From Pogostemon cablin (taxonomy: Eukaryota > Streptophyta > Magnoliopsida > Lamiales > Lamiaceae): a DNA stretch of 64,000 nt. The DNA is taken from positions 20,554,791 to 20,618,790 of the forward strand of contig CM043013.1 in the NCBI GenBank assembly GCA_023678885.1. The letters are read 5' to 3'. Position numbers and translations under genes: made by a program. Positions 1 to 10,759 of this stretch are shown here, piece by piece (positions within the stretch are counted from its first letter, which is position 1; each line of letters starts with the position of its first letter). The notes under the pieces are model-generated. The model saw only the letters and a program-made list of their open reading frames with translations. It ran no database searches and had not been told where the DNA came from.

Positions 1-498
1 AAAGCAAAAGCTCTCTTTGTCAAAAGTTGGTTGAATACGTCAAAAGCAACCATCTACTATTCAAAAAAGTAGCCGACATGTCACTGTTCACATCACTGTA
101 GCAGCCGACAAGCACTATAGCAGTCACTATTCCAACCACTGATGAAGACGTTTCATCAACCGCACTAAACGTAAATTCAAATACTGATGAAATTCAAATT
201 CAAATGAAGATTCAAATGCAAAGTTTGCCTATAAATAAGGCACTTGGTTTCATAAAGAAGGAATCGAAAGTTTTAGAGAGAAAACCCCTAAGCTTAGATC
301 CCTCTCACTCATCTGTAATCTTTTCATATTACCTTTCATATTCCATTTCATAACCCTTGTAATATTTCAACATCTCCCGTAATTCAAAGTAAGTTTTATT
401 CAAAGTTTATTGTTTTCAATTTATTATTTCATTCATTTATACTCTGATCATTTCATACCATGTCCATTATACATACAATTATCCTAAATTTGCCGATC
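1..498 (+). promoter_or_regulatory. Inverted copy of caulimovirid promoter and leader
   Basis: This stretch is the reverse complement, with scattered differences, of roughly 3400-4000. It has the same order of parts: CACTGTAGCAGCCGAC-type repeats (about 100-135), the GATGAAGACGTTTCATCAAC block (about 141-160), a TATA box CTATAAATAAGG (about 229-240), then a CT-rich leader ending in GCCGATC. At about 498 it joins an oppositely oriented coat-protein segment. The leader stops about 12 nt short of where the tRNA primer-binding site should begin. By analogy with the CaMV 35S promoter it would have driven the pregenomic RNA; activity today is unknown. The left end of the viral block lies outside the window. 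Confidence 0.75.
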
Positions 499-1362
499 AA
501 AAGCTTCGCAGAATGTACCAATCTCTTTACGGTATCTATTCTTTTCAGATCCGTACTTAGATTTTATTTTTAATTCTGAACACAAAGCTAGTCCTTCTTT
601 TTTAATGAATGCAAATAAATGACCATATGTAATAGTTTCAAAAAGAATGTCACTTTGACCAGTTGCTTCCTTAAGCTTTTGATGAATTCTTTCACCGAAA
701 AGTTTAGGAAGTCCAGCTATGAATCTTTCTTTCCAAAAAGAAGAATTGCAATCAGTTCTTTTTAAAATATGAATGAGGAAAACATCTTTGTACCATCTAT
801 AATCAGATAAAGTAGGACATCTGATATTAGATAATACAACTTGTGTTGAATCAAGTTCTTCTTTAGGATTACCAATGAAATACATGCCAATAGTAGTATT
901 AAAATGTCACAAGCATCATTTTTGGAATTAATAGTACCTTTAGGTTCTTCAACCTCAATGGTATGTTGAAGAATATTTTATTTATCGGTGAGAGTAAGGG
1001 AGTTTTCCCACCAGTTTTTTAGCTGACCAGTAAAGCCAGTAATAATGAGAGTGGCGGCGTTCTCTTCCTTTTGATTCTGAGCTTTATAAACAATACGAGT
1101 CATGCCCATTTCTTAAAGAGTATTAAGAATCTCGTATTGTGATTTGCCATCGATGTTCCATTCGTGGATGGATTTACCATCGTATTTAGCCCCATTTTTT
1201 AAACGAGTCCTTTCTTCGAATAGAATATCCGGAGGGGAATATCTGTTATTATAAAAGGCTTTTGTTCTAGATTAATCGAATTTTATTAATCTCATTATCA
1301 GGTTCTGATTTGGATGATATTTTTGATGAAATCTTTTTGGCTTTGTCCAAACAGTTAATATT
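499..1362 (-). pseudogene. Caulimovirid coat protein core, copy 1 (broken)
   Basis: Minus-strand remnant of a caulimovirid capsid protein. Recognisable pieces are a short segment with HEWNIDG, the block GQLKNWW around 1000-1030, and a 133-residue open stretch (484-885) containing CPTLSDYRWYKDVF, FWKERFIAGLP and KNRYRKEIGTFCEAF. This order is that of the capsid core upstream of the zinc knuckle. The coding sequence is interrupted by stops and frameshifts between 890 and 1362. It is cut off at 498-499 by the inverted leader, so the CCHC knuckle is missing. It keeps about 165 bp (about 1111-1277) that copy 2 has lost. Not functional; family assignment is firm, genus is not. Confidence 0.8.
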
Positions 1363-3080
1363 TTAAACATGCGTACATAAGACTTTATTGATGTTTGAAA
1401 TCTGAGAGATAGAGGCTTTATTAGAAACTAGAGTGGAAGAGATTTCTTTGAGCTTTTTTGAGATTTTGTCTATAAGAATAGAACTCGCAGGGAGCTGCAA
1501 ATTCTTTTCAATATTAGTAGGAAGGCTCCTCGAAATAAAATGAGGAGTGAAAGTGCTATTTGGGAATTTGGAATCAGTAGGTTTTGAATCTATTTTTACC
1601 GATAGGTTATCCACCTGCTCAGCAATAGCATGAAGTATTTGATTTGAAAAATTATTTTGCTCAATAACTTTTTTAACATCCTTGGCTACATCACCTTCTC
1701 CAGCCCTAAAAGGAGTGGCTAGGACTTCAGTATTTCCAAGGGAAATTTTTATATTTTGTAAATGGGGATGAACTGAAGAAACAATGATACCATTGTCAAG
1801 TGTCCATTTTTTGTAAATACTTTTTTGAACATTTATTTGATTTAAAGAATAAACATCATCAGAAATATTGTTTATTTTGCAATAAGCATCAAACCAATTT
1901 AAAATCATGATGTTTGATTTATATTTATTGTAAAGCTCATTTTTCCATATAATACTCATTTTTCTTTGAAATTCTTCATCAAGTTTTAAATACCAATCTC
2001 TTCTATCCTTTTCATCAGGGTCATTGAAGCAGTAATCAAGGTATTTCAAATTTGGATAAAATTTTTCAAAAGAAATCATTGAAATACAATTTTTCATTTG
2101 AGAAGCTATAGGGGAACCTAGGTTAATAGATTCCTGGTACGAAGGAATAGGAGTTTTGAAAGTGACTTTGAGGGTTTGATAACCAGAGTTATCAGAAAAG
2201 GAGGAACGAGAATTGATTTCTTGAATCCTGATGTTGGGAACAACATTATTCTGTCTCAAAGAGTTGAATCTAAGAAGTATTCTTCCTTCAGAGTCTTCCT
2301 CTATATCGGAGACTTCGTGTCTTTCTATTCCTCTTGGTATTTGAGGATTATTGATTATGAATTCAGTGGGAATGGTTATTTCATTCCACTTGAGTCTTTT
2401 TGTAACAAAGAAATTTAAATTGTCTGCTTCTATGTGAAGCATAATAGTTTCATCTTTAGAAGTAGGATGCAAAATGAATTTTGAATTGAGCTGTGGAGAC
2501 ATAACACGAAAGTAAACACGATAAATAACAGCAAAATTTTTGCAAAGATTTTTTAATTCATTACTCTGTAAATGAATGTCAAGTAATAATGAATTAATTA
2601 ATAAAGGATCAGTAATATCAATAGAGAAATCAAGAGCACAATTGAAATAAATCGGATCATTGCAAATATTTGTTTGAATCATAGCAAGTAAAGAAGATTT
2701 GTATCTTTTTAATCTATTATCCCTAAGTGCGAGATAAACAGGAGCATCAACACCAATATGAACAAGAAGTTTAATAGCAACTTGAATTAAACCAAAATGA
2801 ATGTACCTATATCCTTTTTCCAAATATTTTTAATAGATACTTTGGACAAAAGAGGTAAACTTTGAAATTCTTTTTGAATTGAAATAGTCTCTTCATGAGT
2901 TTTTACTGAAAAAGTAGTTTTGAAATCAAGAGTGTCAATATGATACATAGTTTCAATTTGTTGTTCAGGTATAGTCCAATTTGAGTAATTATTATCCTAA
3001 ATATGCAATTCATAAGATTGAACAATATTAGAGCTATTAGGACTGTGTTTCGAAAATAGATTTCTAAATCTTGATGCCAT
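1363..3080 (-). pseudogene. Caulimovirid movement protein and coat N-terminus, copy 1
   Basis: Polyprotein start encoding a 30K-superfamily movement protein followed by a linker and the capsid N-terminal part. The likely start is ATG at 3080 (MASRFRN), downstream of the primer-binding site. The longest open piece (1363-2823, 486 residues) carries the 30K-like block GYRYIHFGLIQVAIK, ALRDNRL and YFNCALDFSIDITD in its first 85 residues. Later it has an acidic stretch and LDYCFNDPDEKDRRDWYLKL. Compared with copy 2 there is an in-frame TAG replacing CAG at 2997-2999 and a one-base loss in an A-run near 2835 that shifts the frame. The gene order is movement protein before coat protein, as in petuviruses and florendoviruses. 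Non-functional relic. Confidence 0.8.
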
Positions 3081-3380
3081 AAATAACTTGTTATAAAACA
3101 ATAAGTCTAATTTCTTTGCTAGAAGTATGAGAATATTACTTAACAACAGTAAGTATATATTTGCTTTGCCATAACGCTCGGGAATACTACCGGGACCACC
3201 ATTTTCAAGGCTGACCAACGGATTCACACTTACCAACGAACTAACCAAGTTCAGCAAATATTACTTATAGAATTAAGTAAATATTCAGAACCTAAGTTCA
3301 GCAATTAATACTTATGAAATTATCACAAGTATTCAGAAATCAAAATTTTTGAAATTGTCTTTTCGTATCACAGCCAAAAA

Positions 3381-3439
3381 GGCTCTGATACCATTCGGGG
3401 AAGGATCGGCGAATTCAGGATAATTGTATACTGATACCA
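3381..3439 (-). other. tRNA-Met primer-binding site, duplicated
   Basis: On the minus strand 3393-3381 reads TGGTATCAGAGCC, the complement of the 3' end of initiator tRNA-Met used by caulimovirids and many plant LTR elements. A second, partial site TGGTATCAG lies at 3439-3431. Both are preceded by GCCGATCCTTCCCC and GATAATTATATG-like sequence, so about 50 bp including the site has been tandemly duplicated. A small inverted repeat (GCC AAAAA GGC) follows the complete site at about 3373-3383. Confidence 0.8.
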
Positions 3440-4040
3440 TTTGGGGAAGGATCGGCTCATTCAGGATAATTATATGCATGATAGACATGGTATGAAATGA
3501 TCAGAGTATAAATGAATGAAATAACAAATTGAAAACAATAAACTTTGAATAAAACTTACTTTGAATTACGGGAGATGTTGAAATGTTACAAGGGTTATGA
3601 AATGGAATATGAAAGGTAATATGACAAAATTACATATGAGTGAGAGGGATCTAAGCTTAGGGGTTTTCTCTCTAAAACTTTCGCTGCCTTCTTTATGAAA
3701 TGAAGTGCCTTATATATAGGCAAACTCTACATTTGAATCTTCAATTGAATTTGAATTTCATCAGCATTTGAATTTTCGCTGAGTGCGGTTGATGAAACGT
3801 CTTCATCAGTGGTTAGAATAGTGACTGCTACAGTTCTTTGTCGGCTGCTACAGTGATGTGAACAGTGACATGTCGGCTGCTACAGTGATATGAATAGTGA
3901 CTTTTGCTATAGTGAATGGCTGCTGCTTTTTTTAATAGTAGTTGGCTGCTTTTGAAGTATTCAGCTAACTTTTGACAATGAGGGCTTCTGCTTTGAAAAT
4001 TGAATGCTTACTTTTAACAATTGGGTACCTGCTTTTGAAT
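3394..4040 (-). promoter_or_regulatory. Caulimovirid promoter and leader, copy 1
   Basis: Read on the minus strand this contains two CACTGTAGCAGCCGAC-type repeats (about 3825-3890), the GATGAAGACGTTTCATCAACCG block (about 3787-3808), a TATA box CCTATATATAAGG (about 3709-3721) and a leader with CCCTTGTAATATTTCAACA-type sequence ending at the primer-binding site. The layout matches the intergenic promoter of Caulimoviridae. It follows the end of the coat-protein region of copy 2 after about 100 bp, so it sits between two tandem viral copies. An inverted copy lies at 1-498. Confidence 0.75.
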
Positions 4041-4140
4041 AGATGACCAGGGTGGTTGGCCTTTGGAGTTTTTAAAATTATTGAGTACTCATTTCACCGG
4101 GAAACTTCTGGCTCAACATTTTAATAAATCTTTCTGCTGG

Positions 4141-4335
4141 AAGGAATTTTGATTTTTTCTTCTTTTCTTTTTATTTTTCTCATTTTTCTTTTTTCTTTTC
4201 CTTTTCATATTTTTTCTTTTTCTTCTCTTTCTTTTTCTTTTCATTTGAATACTTCTTTTTCTTTTCTTTATTTTTCTTTTCTTTTGAATACTTCTTTTTC
4301 TTTTCTTTCTTTTTCTTTTCTTTTGAATAATCTAA
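4141..4335 (-). repeat. Purine-rich tract (A/G on minus strand)
   Basis: About 190 bp with almost only T and C on the plus strand, built of irregular copies of TTTTCTTTTCTTTCTTTTTC with three GAATACTT-type interruptions spaced about 40 bp. It lies between the end of the coat-protein polyprotein of copy 2 and the promoter of copy 1. On the minus strand it could encode a Lys/Glu-rich tail or be an expanded polypurine tract of the kind that primes plus-strand DNA in pararetroviruses. Slippage has probably enlarged it. Confidence 0.7.
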
Positions 4336-4339
4336 AGAT

Positions 4340-5193
4340 AGTCATAAATCAAATGGATCCTGGTCACAAGGGCCACCGAAAGGATCAAAATCTGATTTTG
4401 AGCTGCCTGATGAAATGTCTTCGGCATCTGAATTCATCTTTTTGAATTTACAGAATTGGAGATATTCTTTAATAATACCTGGATCTTTCTCCATCATCTG
4501 AAATATTTCAATATGTTCTTTAGAAAGAGAATAGATATTAGTATTTATTTTCTTCTTATTCTTGCTGGTTGATGAATCATTGTTGGCTGGTTTTTCCCAT
4601 TGAGGTTTTTCGCCAGTGGTAAGGAAGTTTTTGAATACTTGAAGTTTGCAATATTTTGTAGAGCAATTTAACCACCATTTAACTTTAATTCTCTAACAAT
4701 GGAGATTGGATTAGGAATAGGGAAAAATTGCTTAAAGGCAAAGCTCCAACAAATTATCCAGGGGACTTTGAATTCAGAGAAAAAGTGAATCTCTGTATGA
4801 GATTTTTCAACAGGAGTTTTTGAGGTTTTTGAAATATAGTAGGAATATGCTTACATGACATCTGGGGGTAGAATGGAGGGGATAGGACCAAAATCAATCC
4901 ATCATTCTAAGAACCAAATAGGAAATGGGTTTTTTTATGAAATCAGGATGGAAGGTAAAGAACCATGAATGATCAAATGGTCTAAAAAGAAAGGTTCTAA
5001 ACCAGGCCATTTTATAGTCAGGATAATTATATCCTCTGGGATTATATGGAATAGAGAAATATTTTTCATTGAATGGAAAAGTCCATTCGTCTGATTTAAA
5101 AATTCTTTTGATAATGCATTTTGAATATGAAATGCGATCTGGATTTGTAGGGTCAGGAGTATGAACTAGCTCAATTGATCTGGATAGCTTCAT
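4340..5193 (-). pseudogene. C-terminal domain of caulimovirid coat polyprotein, copy 2
   Basis: Minus-strand remnant that follows the zinc-knuckle region directly (start overlapping at 5171-5193). The clearest part is a 99-residue open stretch (4894-5193) rich in Trp/Phe, with HTPDPTNPDRISYSKC, FKSDEWTFPFNEKYF and FLFRPFDHSWFF. Broken reading then continues to about 4345 with motifs such as WIICWSFAFKQFFPIP. I do not know a function for this domain. Its position between capsid knuckle and promoter, with no protease or RT after it, is the odd feature. Several stops and frameshifts; not functional. Confidence 0.6.
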
Positions 5194-6380
5194 TGTCTGA
5201 AACCTCTAGAGTGGTATCGATCATTTGATTTTTTGAAGAACTTTCAGGAATATCTTTTTTAGAAATCTTTTTGAAAATAGATAATCTGGTTTCTAAATCC
5301 AAATCTTTGAAATGAAGATTTTCTATCTCTTTATAGAGGTTTTGAATCTCAGCTTTTAGAGTATTAATCTCTCGCTGAAGATCATTAATATTAATATATT
5401 TTTTTATTAAAGCGGAGGAAGGAGCTTTGTTAAAGAGTTTTGAAATACTAAATAGTTCAATAATGACAGGGGATTTGTCTTTATCAGGAATATTATTATT
5501 GAGAACAACATCCCTTAATCTAAGAAGATATTTATGTTTTTCTTCTTGATCAGGAACTTTGTCAATGAGATCGAACAAGAGTTCTTGTTCAGTCTTCACT
5601 TTTGAAATAACATTTATGTTTAATGGACAGAATCCTTGACAAGTTTCAGATTCTAAGCTTGTGAAAACTTCTTCTAAATCAGAACTTGAATCAGAATCAT
5701 TTGAATAATCTTTTTGAGAATTACCATCAGAAATTAATAGTGAGGAAATCTTATCTCTTAGAATTTCATCATCTTGAAAATTTTCATTAATCTTCTTTTT
5801 TAAAGGACAGACATCAGCTTTATGGCCTTTTTTGTGACATTTGAAACAAGTAATTTGGAAATTGTCAAAATTCTTTTTGAAAGACTTTCTTTTTGAAAAT
5901 TTAAGCTTCTTATAAAAAATTTCTTTGAAATAATTTTTATAGCGTTTTTTAGGAAAATGCTTTGCTTTGTTTTTGAATCTAGAGGAAGGAGCTTGAATCT
6001 TTTGTAATCCAAAAGCTTCGCAGAATGTACCAATCTCTTTACGGTATCTATTCTTTTCAAATCCGTACTTAGATTGTATTTTCAATTCTGAACACAAAGC
6101 TAGTCCTTCTCTTTTAATGAATGCAAATAAATGACCATATGTAATAGTTTCAAAAGGAATGTCACTTTGACCAGTTGCTTCCTTAAGTTTAGGAAGTCCA
6201 CCTATAAATCTTTCTTTCCAAAAAGAAGCATTGCAATCAGTTCTTTTTAAATTATGAGTGAGGAAAACATCTTTGTACCATCTATAATCAGATAAAGTAG
6301 GACATCTGATATTAGATAATACAACTTGTGTTGAATCAAGTTATTCTTTAGGATTACCAATGAAATACATGACAATAGTA
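5171..6380 (-). pseudogene. Caulimovirid coat protein with CCHC zinc knuckle, copy 2
   Basis: Contains the capsid C-terminal half. A 308-residue open segment (5171-6097) begins with CSELKIQSKYGFEKNRYRKEIGTFCEAF, then a Lys-rich basic region, then the nucleic-acid-binding knuckle CFKCHKKGHKADVC (C-x2-C-x4-H-x4-C) encoded near 5810-5850. A Ser/Asp/Glu-rich acidic stretch follows, then a predicted coiled coil (INDLQREINTLKAEIQNLYKEI) near the end. The knuckle binds viral RNA in this family. The part upstream (6098-6380) matches copy 1 but is frame-broken and lacks a few codons around 6185 that copy 1 keeps. Confidence 0.85.
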
Positions 6381-8404
6381 AGTATTAACATGTCACAAGC
6401 ATCCTTTTTGGAATTATAGCACCATCAGGTTCTTCAACCTCAATGGTATGTTGAAGAATATTTTGTTTATCGGTGAGAGTAAGGGAGTTATCCCACCAGT
6501 TTTTTAGCTGACCAATAAAGCAAGTAATAATGAGAGCGGCAGCATTCTCTTCTTTTTGATTCTGGGCTTTATAAGCAATACGAGCCATGCCCAGATTGGA
6601 ATCGAATTTTATTAATCTCATTATCAGGTTCTGATTTGGATGAGATTTTTGATGAAATCTTTTTGGCTTTGTCTAAACAGTTAATGTTTGAAACATGAGT
6701 AGATAAGGTTTTATTGATGTTTGAAATCTGAGAGGTAGAGGCTTTATTAGAAACCTGAGTGGAAGAAATTTCTTTGAGCTTTTTTGAGATTTTGTCTATA
6801 AGAATAGAACTCATAGAGAGCTGCAAATTCTTTTCCATATTAGTAGGAAGGCTCCTCGGAATAAAATGAGGAGTGGAAGTGCTATTTGGAAATTTGGAAT
6901 CAGTTGGTTTTGAATCTATTTTCACTGATAGGTTATCCACCTGCTCAGCAATAGTATGAAATATTTGATTGGAAAAATTATTTTGCTCAATAAATTTTTA
7001 ACATCCTTGGCTACATCACCTTCTCCAGCCCTAAAAGGAGTGGCTAGGACTTCAGTATTTCCAAGGGGAATTTTTATATTTTGTAAAGGGGGATGAACTG
7101 AAGAAACAATGATACCATTGTCAAGTGTCCATTTTTTGTAAATACTTTTTTAAACATTTATTTGATTTAAAGAATAAACATCATCAGAAATATTGTTTAT
7201 TTTTCAATAAGCATCAAACCAATTTAAAATCATGATGTTTGATTTATATTTATTGTAAAGCTCATTTTTTCCATATAATACTCATTTTTCTTCTAAATTC
7301 TTCATCAAGTTTTAAATACCAATCTCTTCTATCCTTTTCATCAGGGTCATTGAAGCAGTAATCAAGGTATTAAAATTTAGATAAAATTTTCAAAAGAAAT
7401 CATTGAAATATAATTTTCCATTTGAGAAGCTGTAGGGGAACCTAGGTTAATAGATTCCTGGTACGAAGGAATAGGAGTTTTGAAATTGACTTTGAGGTTT
7501 TGATAACCAGAGTTATCAGAAAAGGAGGAACGAGAATCGATTTCTTGAATCCTGATGTTGGGAACAACATCATTTTGTCTCAAAGAGTTGAATCTAAGAA
7601 GTATTCTTCCCTCAGAGTCTTCCTCTATATCGGAGACTTCGTGTCTTTCTATTCCTTTTGGTATTTGAGGATTATTGATTATGAATTCAGTGAGAATGGT
7701 TATTTCATTCCACTTGAGTCTTTTTGGAACAAAGAAATTTGAATTGTCTGCTTCTATGTGAAGCATAACAGTTTCATCTTTAGAAGTAGGATGCAAAATG
7801 AATTTTGGATTGAGCTGTGAAGACATAACACGAAAGTAAACATGATAAATAACAACAAAATTTTTGCAAAGATTTTTGAATTCATTACTCTGTAAATGAA
7901 TGTCAAGTAATAATGAATCAATTAATAAAGGATCAGTAATATCAACAAAGAAATCATGAGCACAATTGAAATAAATCGGACCATTGCAAATATTTGTTTA
8001 AATCATAGCAAGTAAAGAAGATTTGTATCTTTTTAATCTGTTATCCCTAAGTGCGAGATAACAGGAGCATCAACACCAATATGAACAAGAGGTTTAATAG
8101 CAACTTGAATTAAACCAAAATAAATGTATCTATGTCCTTTTTTTAAATATTTTTTAATAGATACTTTGGACAAAAGAGGTAAACTTTGAAATTCTTTTTG
8201 AATTCAAATAGTCTTTTCATGAGTTTTTATTGAAAAAGCAGTTCTGAAATCAAGACTTCCAATATGATACATAGTTTCAATTTGTTGTTCAGGTATAGTC
8301 CAATTTGAGTAATTATTATCCTGAATATGCAATTCATGAGATTTAACAATATTAGAGCTACTAGGACTGTGTTTCGAAAATAGATTTCTTAATCTTGATG
8401 CCAT
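6381..8404 (-). pseudogene. Caulimovirid movement protein and coat N-terminus, copy 2
   Basis: Second copy of the 1100-3080 segment, highly similar by eye. The likely start is ATG at 8404 (MASRLRN). An open stretch runs to 8204, where a TGA ends it. Further breaks include a one-base loss near 8060 and a TAA near 7998, so the movement-protein core here is more damaged than in copy 1. Open pieces at 7377-7826, 6569-6940 and 6385-6621 (with GQLKNWWDNSLTLTDK) correspond to the linker and coat N-terminal half. About 165 bp encoding the HEWNIDG segment of copy 1 is deleted at about 6592. Relic. Confidence 0.8.
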
Positions 8405-8692
8405 GAATAACTTGTTATAAAACAATAAGTCTAATTGTTTTGCTAGAAGTATGAGAATATTACTTAACAACAGTAAGTATATATTTACTTTGCCATAATG
8501 TTCGGGAACACTACCTGGACCACCATTCATCAGGCTGACCAACGGATTCACGCTTACCAATGAACTAACCAAGTTCAGCAAATATTACTTATAGAATTAA
8601 GTAAATATTCAGAACCTAAGTTCAGCAATTAATACTTATAAAATTATCACAAGTATTCAGAAATCAAAATTTTTGAAATTGTCTTTTCGTAT
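8405..8692 (-). other. Post-PBS leader of caulimovirid copy 2, truncated
   Basis: Matches 3081-3368 of copy 1, including an upstream reading frame (8405-8581) with a run of Leu/Ile residues encoded just before the movement protein start. The viral match ends abruptly at 8692, 12 nt short of the primer-binding site present in copy 1. Non-viral hAT sequence follows from 8693. Confidence 0.7.
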
Positions 8693-9010
8693 GAACATGT
8701 TAAAAATAAGTTGGAAAAATATTTGGGTGAAGATTATGAGGATGATAGTGAAGAGTTCGATGTGTTGAAATGGTGGAAGCTAAATTCTCTTAGATTTTCT
8801 ATTCTCTCCAAGGTGGCTCTAGATGTATTTGCAGTTTCGGTCTTCACGGTTTCTTCAAAGTCAATATTTAGTACCGGTGGAAGAGTTCTTAATGCATTTA
8901 AGAGCTCTTTGTCTGCTAGACTTGTGCAAGCTATTATTTGTGCTCAAAATTGACTTCGTTCAAATACCATCCCTATAAATGAGGAAGAGGACTTGGGTGA
9001 GCTTGAAATG
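8693..9010 (+). pseudogene. hAT transposase C-terminal dimerisation domain, fragment
   Basis: The plus frame reads LEKYLGEDYEDDSEEFDVLKWWK, then LSKVALDVFAVSVFTVSSKSIFSTGGRVL and ARLVQAIICAQN before a stop at 8951-8953. The FDVLKWWK / FSTGGR / CAQ-W-LR pattern is the hAT-family dimerisation region found in Ac-like transposases and domesticated RICESLEEPER-type proteins. The stop replaces the expected Trp of the CAQ-x-W motif, and a few more recognisable residues (acidic EEEDLGELE) follow in frame. All upstream transposase domains are missing because viral sequence begins at 8692. A nonfunctional fragment. Confidence 0.85.
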
Positions 9011-9429
9011 CTTGAGGGAGGTATGTTTGATTATGTTAAACAATGATAAGATATTTAGTATTAATATTTATTCAAGTAATTATTGATATATATATATATA
9101 TATATTTCTTTTTGTCTTGCAGAATTCACCACTCTTGGAATGGATTCGACAATTGTTGATGTCTGACAAGGAATGGATGTAAGTAGTTACAATTTCAATA
9201 TTTTGAATTAGTATTGCAAGACTTCTAAGTATTTAATGTGTGGAGATTGAAGTTATTAAGTATTTTCAATTTGTCTTTGTAGTGTTGCACTTGGACATTT
9301 CATGGACCTTTGTTATTTATGTTATTTGTTGGACATTTTTATGTTGTTTGATGGATATCTTAATCTTATTTGATTAGTTGACTTGGATTTGATTGTTTAA
9401 TGGATATTTTATTCTTGTTAGTTTGAGTT

Positions 9430-10640
9430 TTTGACTGGAAAATAATTATCAAAATAGGAAAAATAATGCAAAAATCGGGTAACCCGCTTCGGGTATTCAA
9501 AAATTTTGGGTACCTAAAATTTCGGATAATGATATTACCGGTTCAGGTTATGGGATTCAAACTCAAAATTTTGGGTACCTAAAATTAGAGCTGTCAATTT
9601 GGGTTATTAATCTGGTTCAACCCATAACACATCACAACCCATCATTTGATTGACCCAAATGAGTTGGGTCACCACGGGTTGGGCCCATCGTGGGTCGGGC
9701 CACCTATGGGTCGGGTTATTGCGGGTCAATCTATTTTTTTTATTTTTTTTATTTTAATATTTAAATAATAAAAATATTATCACCCAATCCTACCCCTACC
9801 CACCCCCCACAACCCCACCCACCCACCCACCCCCCAATTTTTTTTAAAATTTTAGATTTAAATAATAAAAATATTATCAGCCAACCCTACCCCCTACCCA
9901 CCCCAACCCACCCACCCACCCACCCCCCAAAACAATTTTTTTTTAAAATTTTTTTAGATTTTAATATTAAATTCTAAAAAAATTAAAAAAAATTTAAAAA
10001 AATTTTGAGGGGGTGGTTGTGGGTAGGGGTGGGTAGGGGGTAGGGTTGGGTGATAATATTTTTATTATTTAAATATTAAAATTTAAAAGAAAATAAACTT
10101 TTTTTTTGGTGGGGGGTTTGGGGGAAATTTGGGGGGAGTGGGTGGGGTGGGGTGGGTAGGGGTAGGATTGGGTAATAATATTTTTAAAATTTAAAAAAAA
10201 TTGGGGGGTGGGGTGGGTAGGGCTAGGATTGGGTGATAATATTTTTATCATTTAAATATTAAAATTTTAAAAAAAAATTTAAAAATTTTTTTTTTTTTGG
10301 GTATGGGTGGGTGGGTGGGGTGGGGTGGGGGTGGGTCAAGGGTAGGGTTGGATGATAATATTTTTATTATTTAAATACTCCGTATTAAAATCTAAAAGTT
10401 GTATGTTACTTTTTTAAATTGTAATTTATAAAAGTGGGTTGATGTTGGGTTGGTGGGGCGGTGCGGGTTAGCCCACACTCTAGTGGGTTTGAAGTGGGGC
10501 AGGTTTTATGGGGCGGGTTAATTTTGGGTTGAGAAATTGGTGGGTTAAGACAGATTGGGGCGGGTTGGCCCAACCCATTTTTACATTACTACCTGAATAC
10601 TCGAAACCCGGTCCGATACCACCCCTAATATTAGTTGATC
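9430..10640. repeat. G/C-tract repeat array inside a hAT-like non-autonomous element
   Basis: Outer sequences GGGTATTCAAAAATTTTGGGTACC (about 9493-9516) and ACCTGAATACTCGAAACCCGG (10591-10611) look like terminal parts of one element; inside, a second one runs from TAGAGCTGTCAATTTGGG (about 9586) to GGCCCAACCCATTTT (10566-10580). The centre (9775-10370) holds repeated units of ATATTATCACCCAATCCTAC plus CCCACC runs, two in forward and at least four in reverse orientation (TAGG.TTGGGTGATAATAT). The array is therefore an imperfect inverted repeat of C-rich and G-rich blocks, which could form hairpins or G-quadruplexes. No gene seen. Confidence 0.55.
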
Positions 10641-10759
10641 ACTTTTCCTTAATGGCTGGTATAACATGTGAGCAAGGATAAAAAAAGATCATATTAATGT
10701 CATCCTTTTGAGAAATCAAAAGAAATGGTGAGTTAATGATGTTCAATACTGGATGATGA

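Noticed and set aside
2176..2418. 80-residue plus-strand frame (and its twin at 7500-7742)
   Set aside because: Antisense shadow of the viral movement/coat polyprotein, duplicated only because the virus is.
4149..4445. Phe/Ser/Leu-rich plus-strand frame
   Set aside because: Product of the low-complexity pyrimidine tract; no domain and no plausible start context.
10069..10251. Pro/Thr-rich minus-strand frame
   Set aside because: Translation of the G-rich repeat array.
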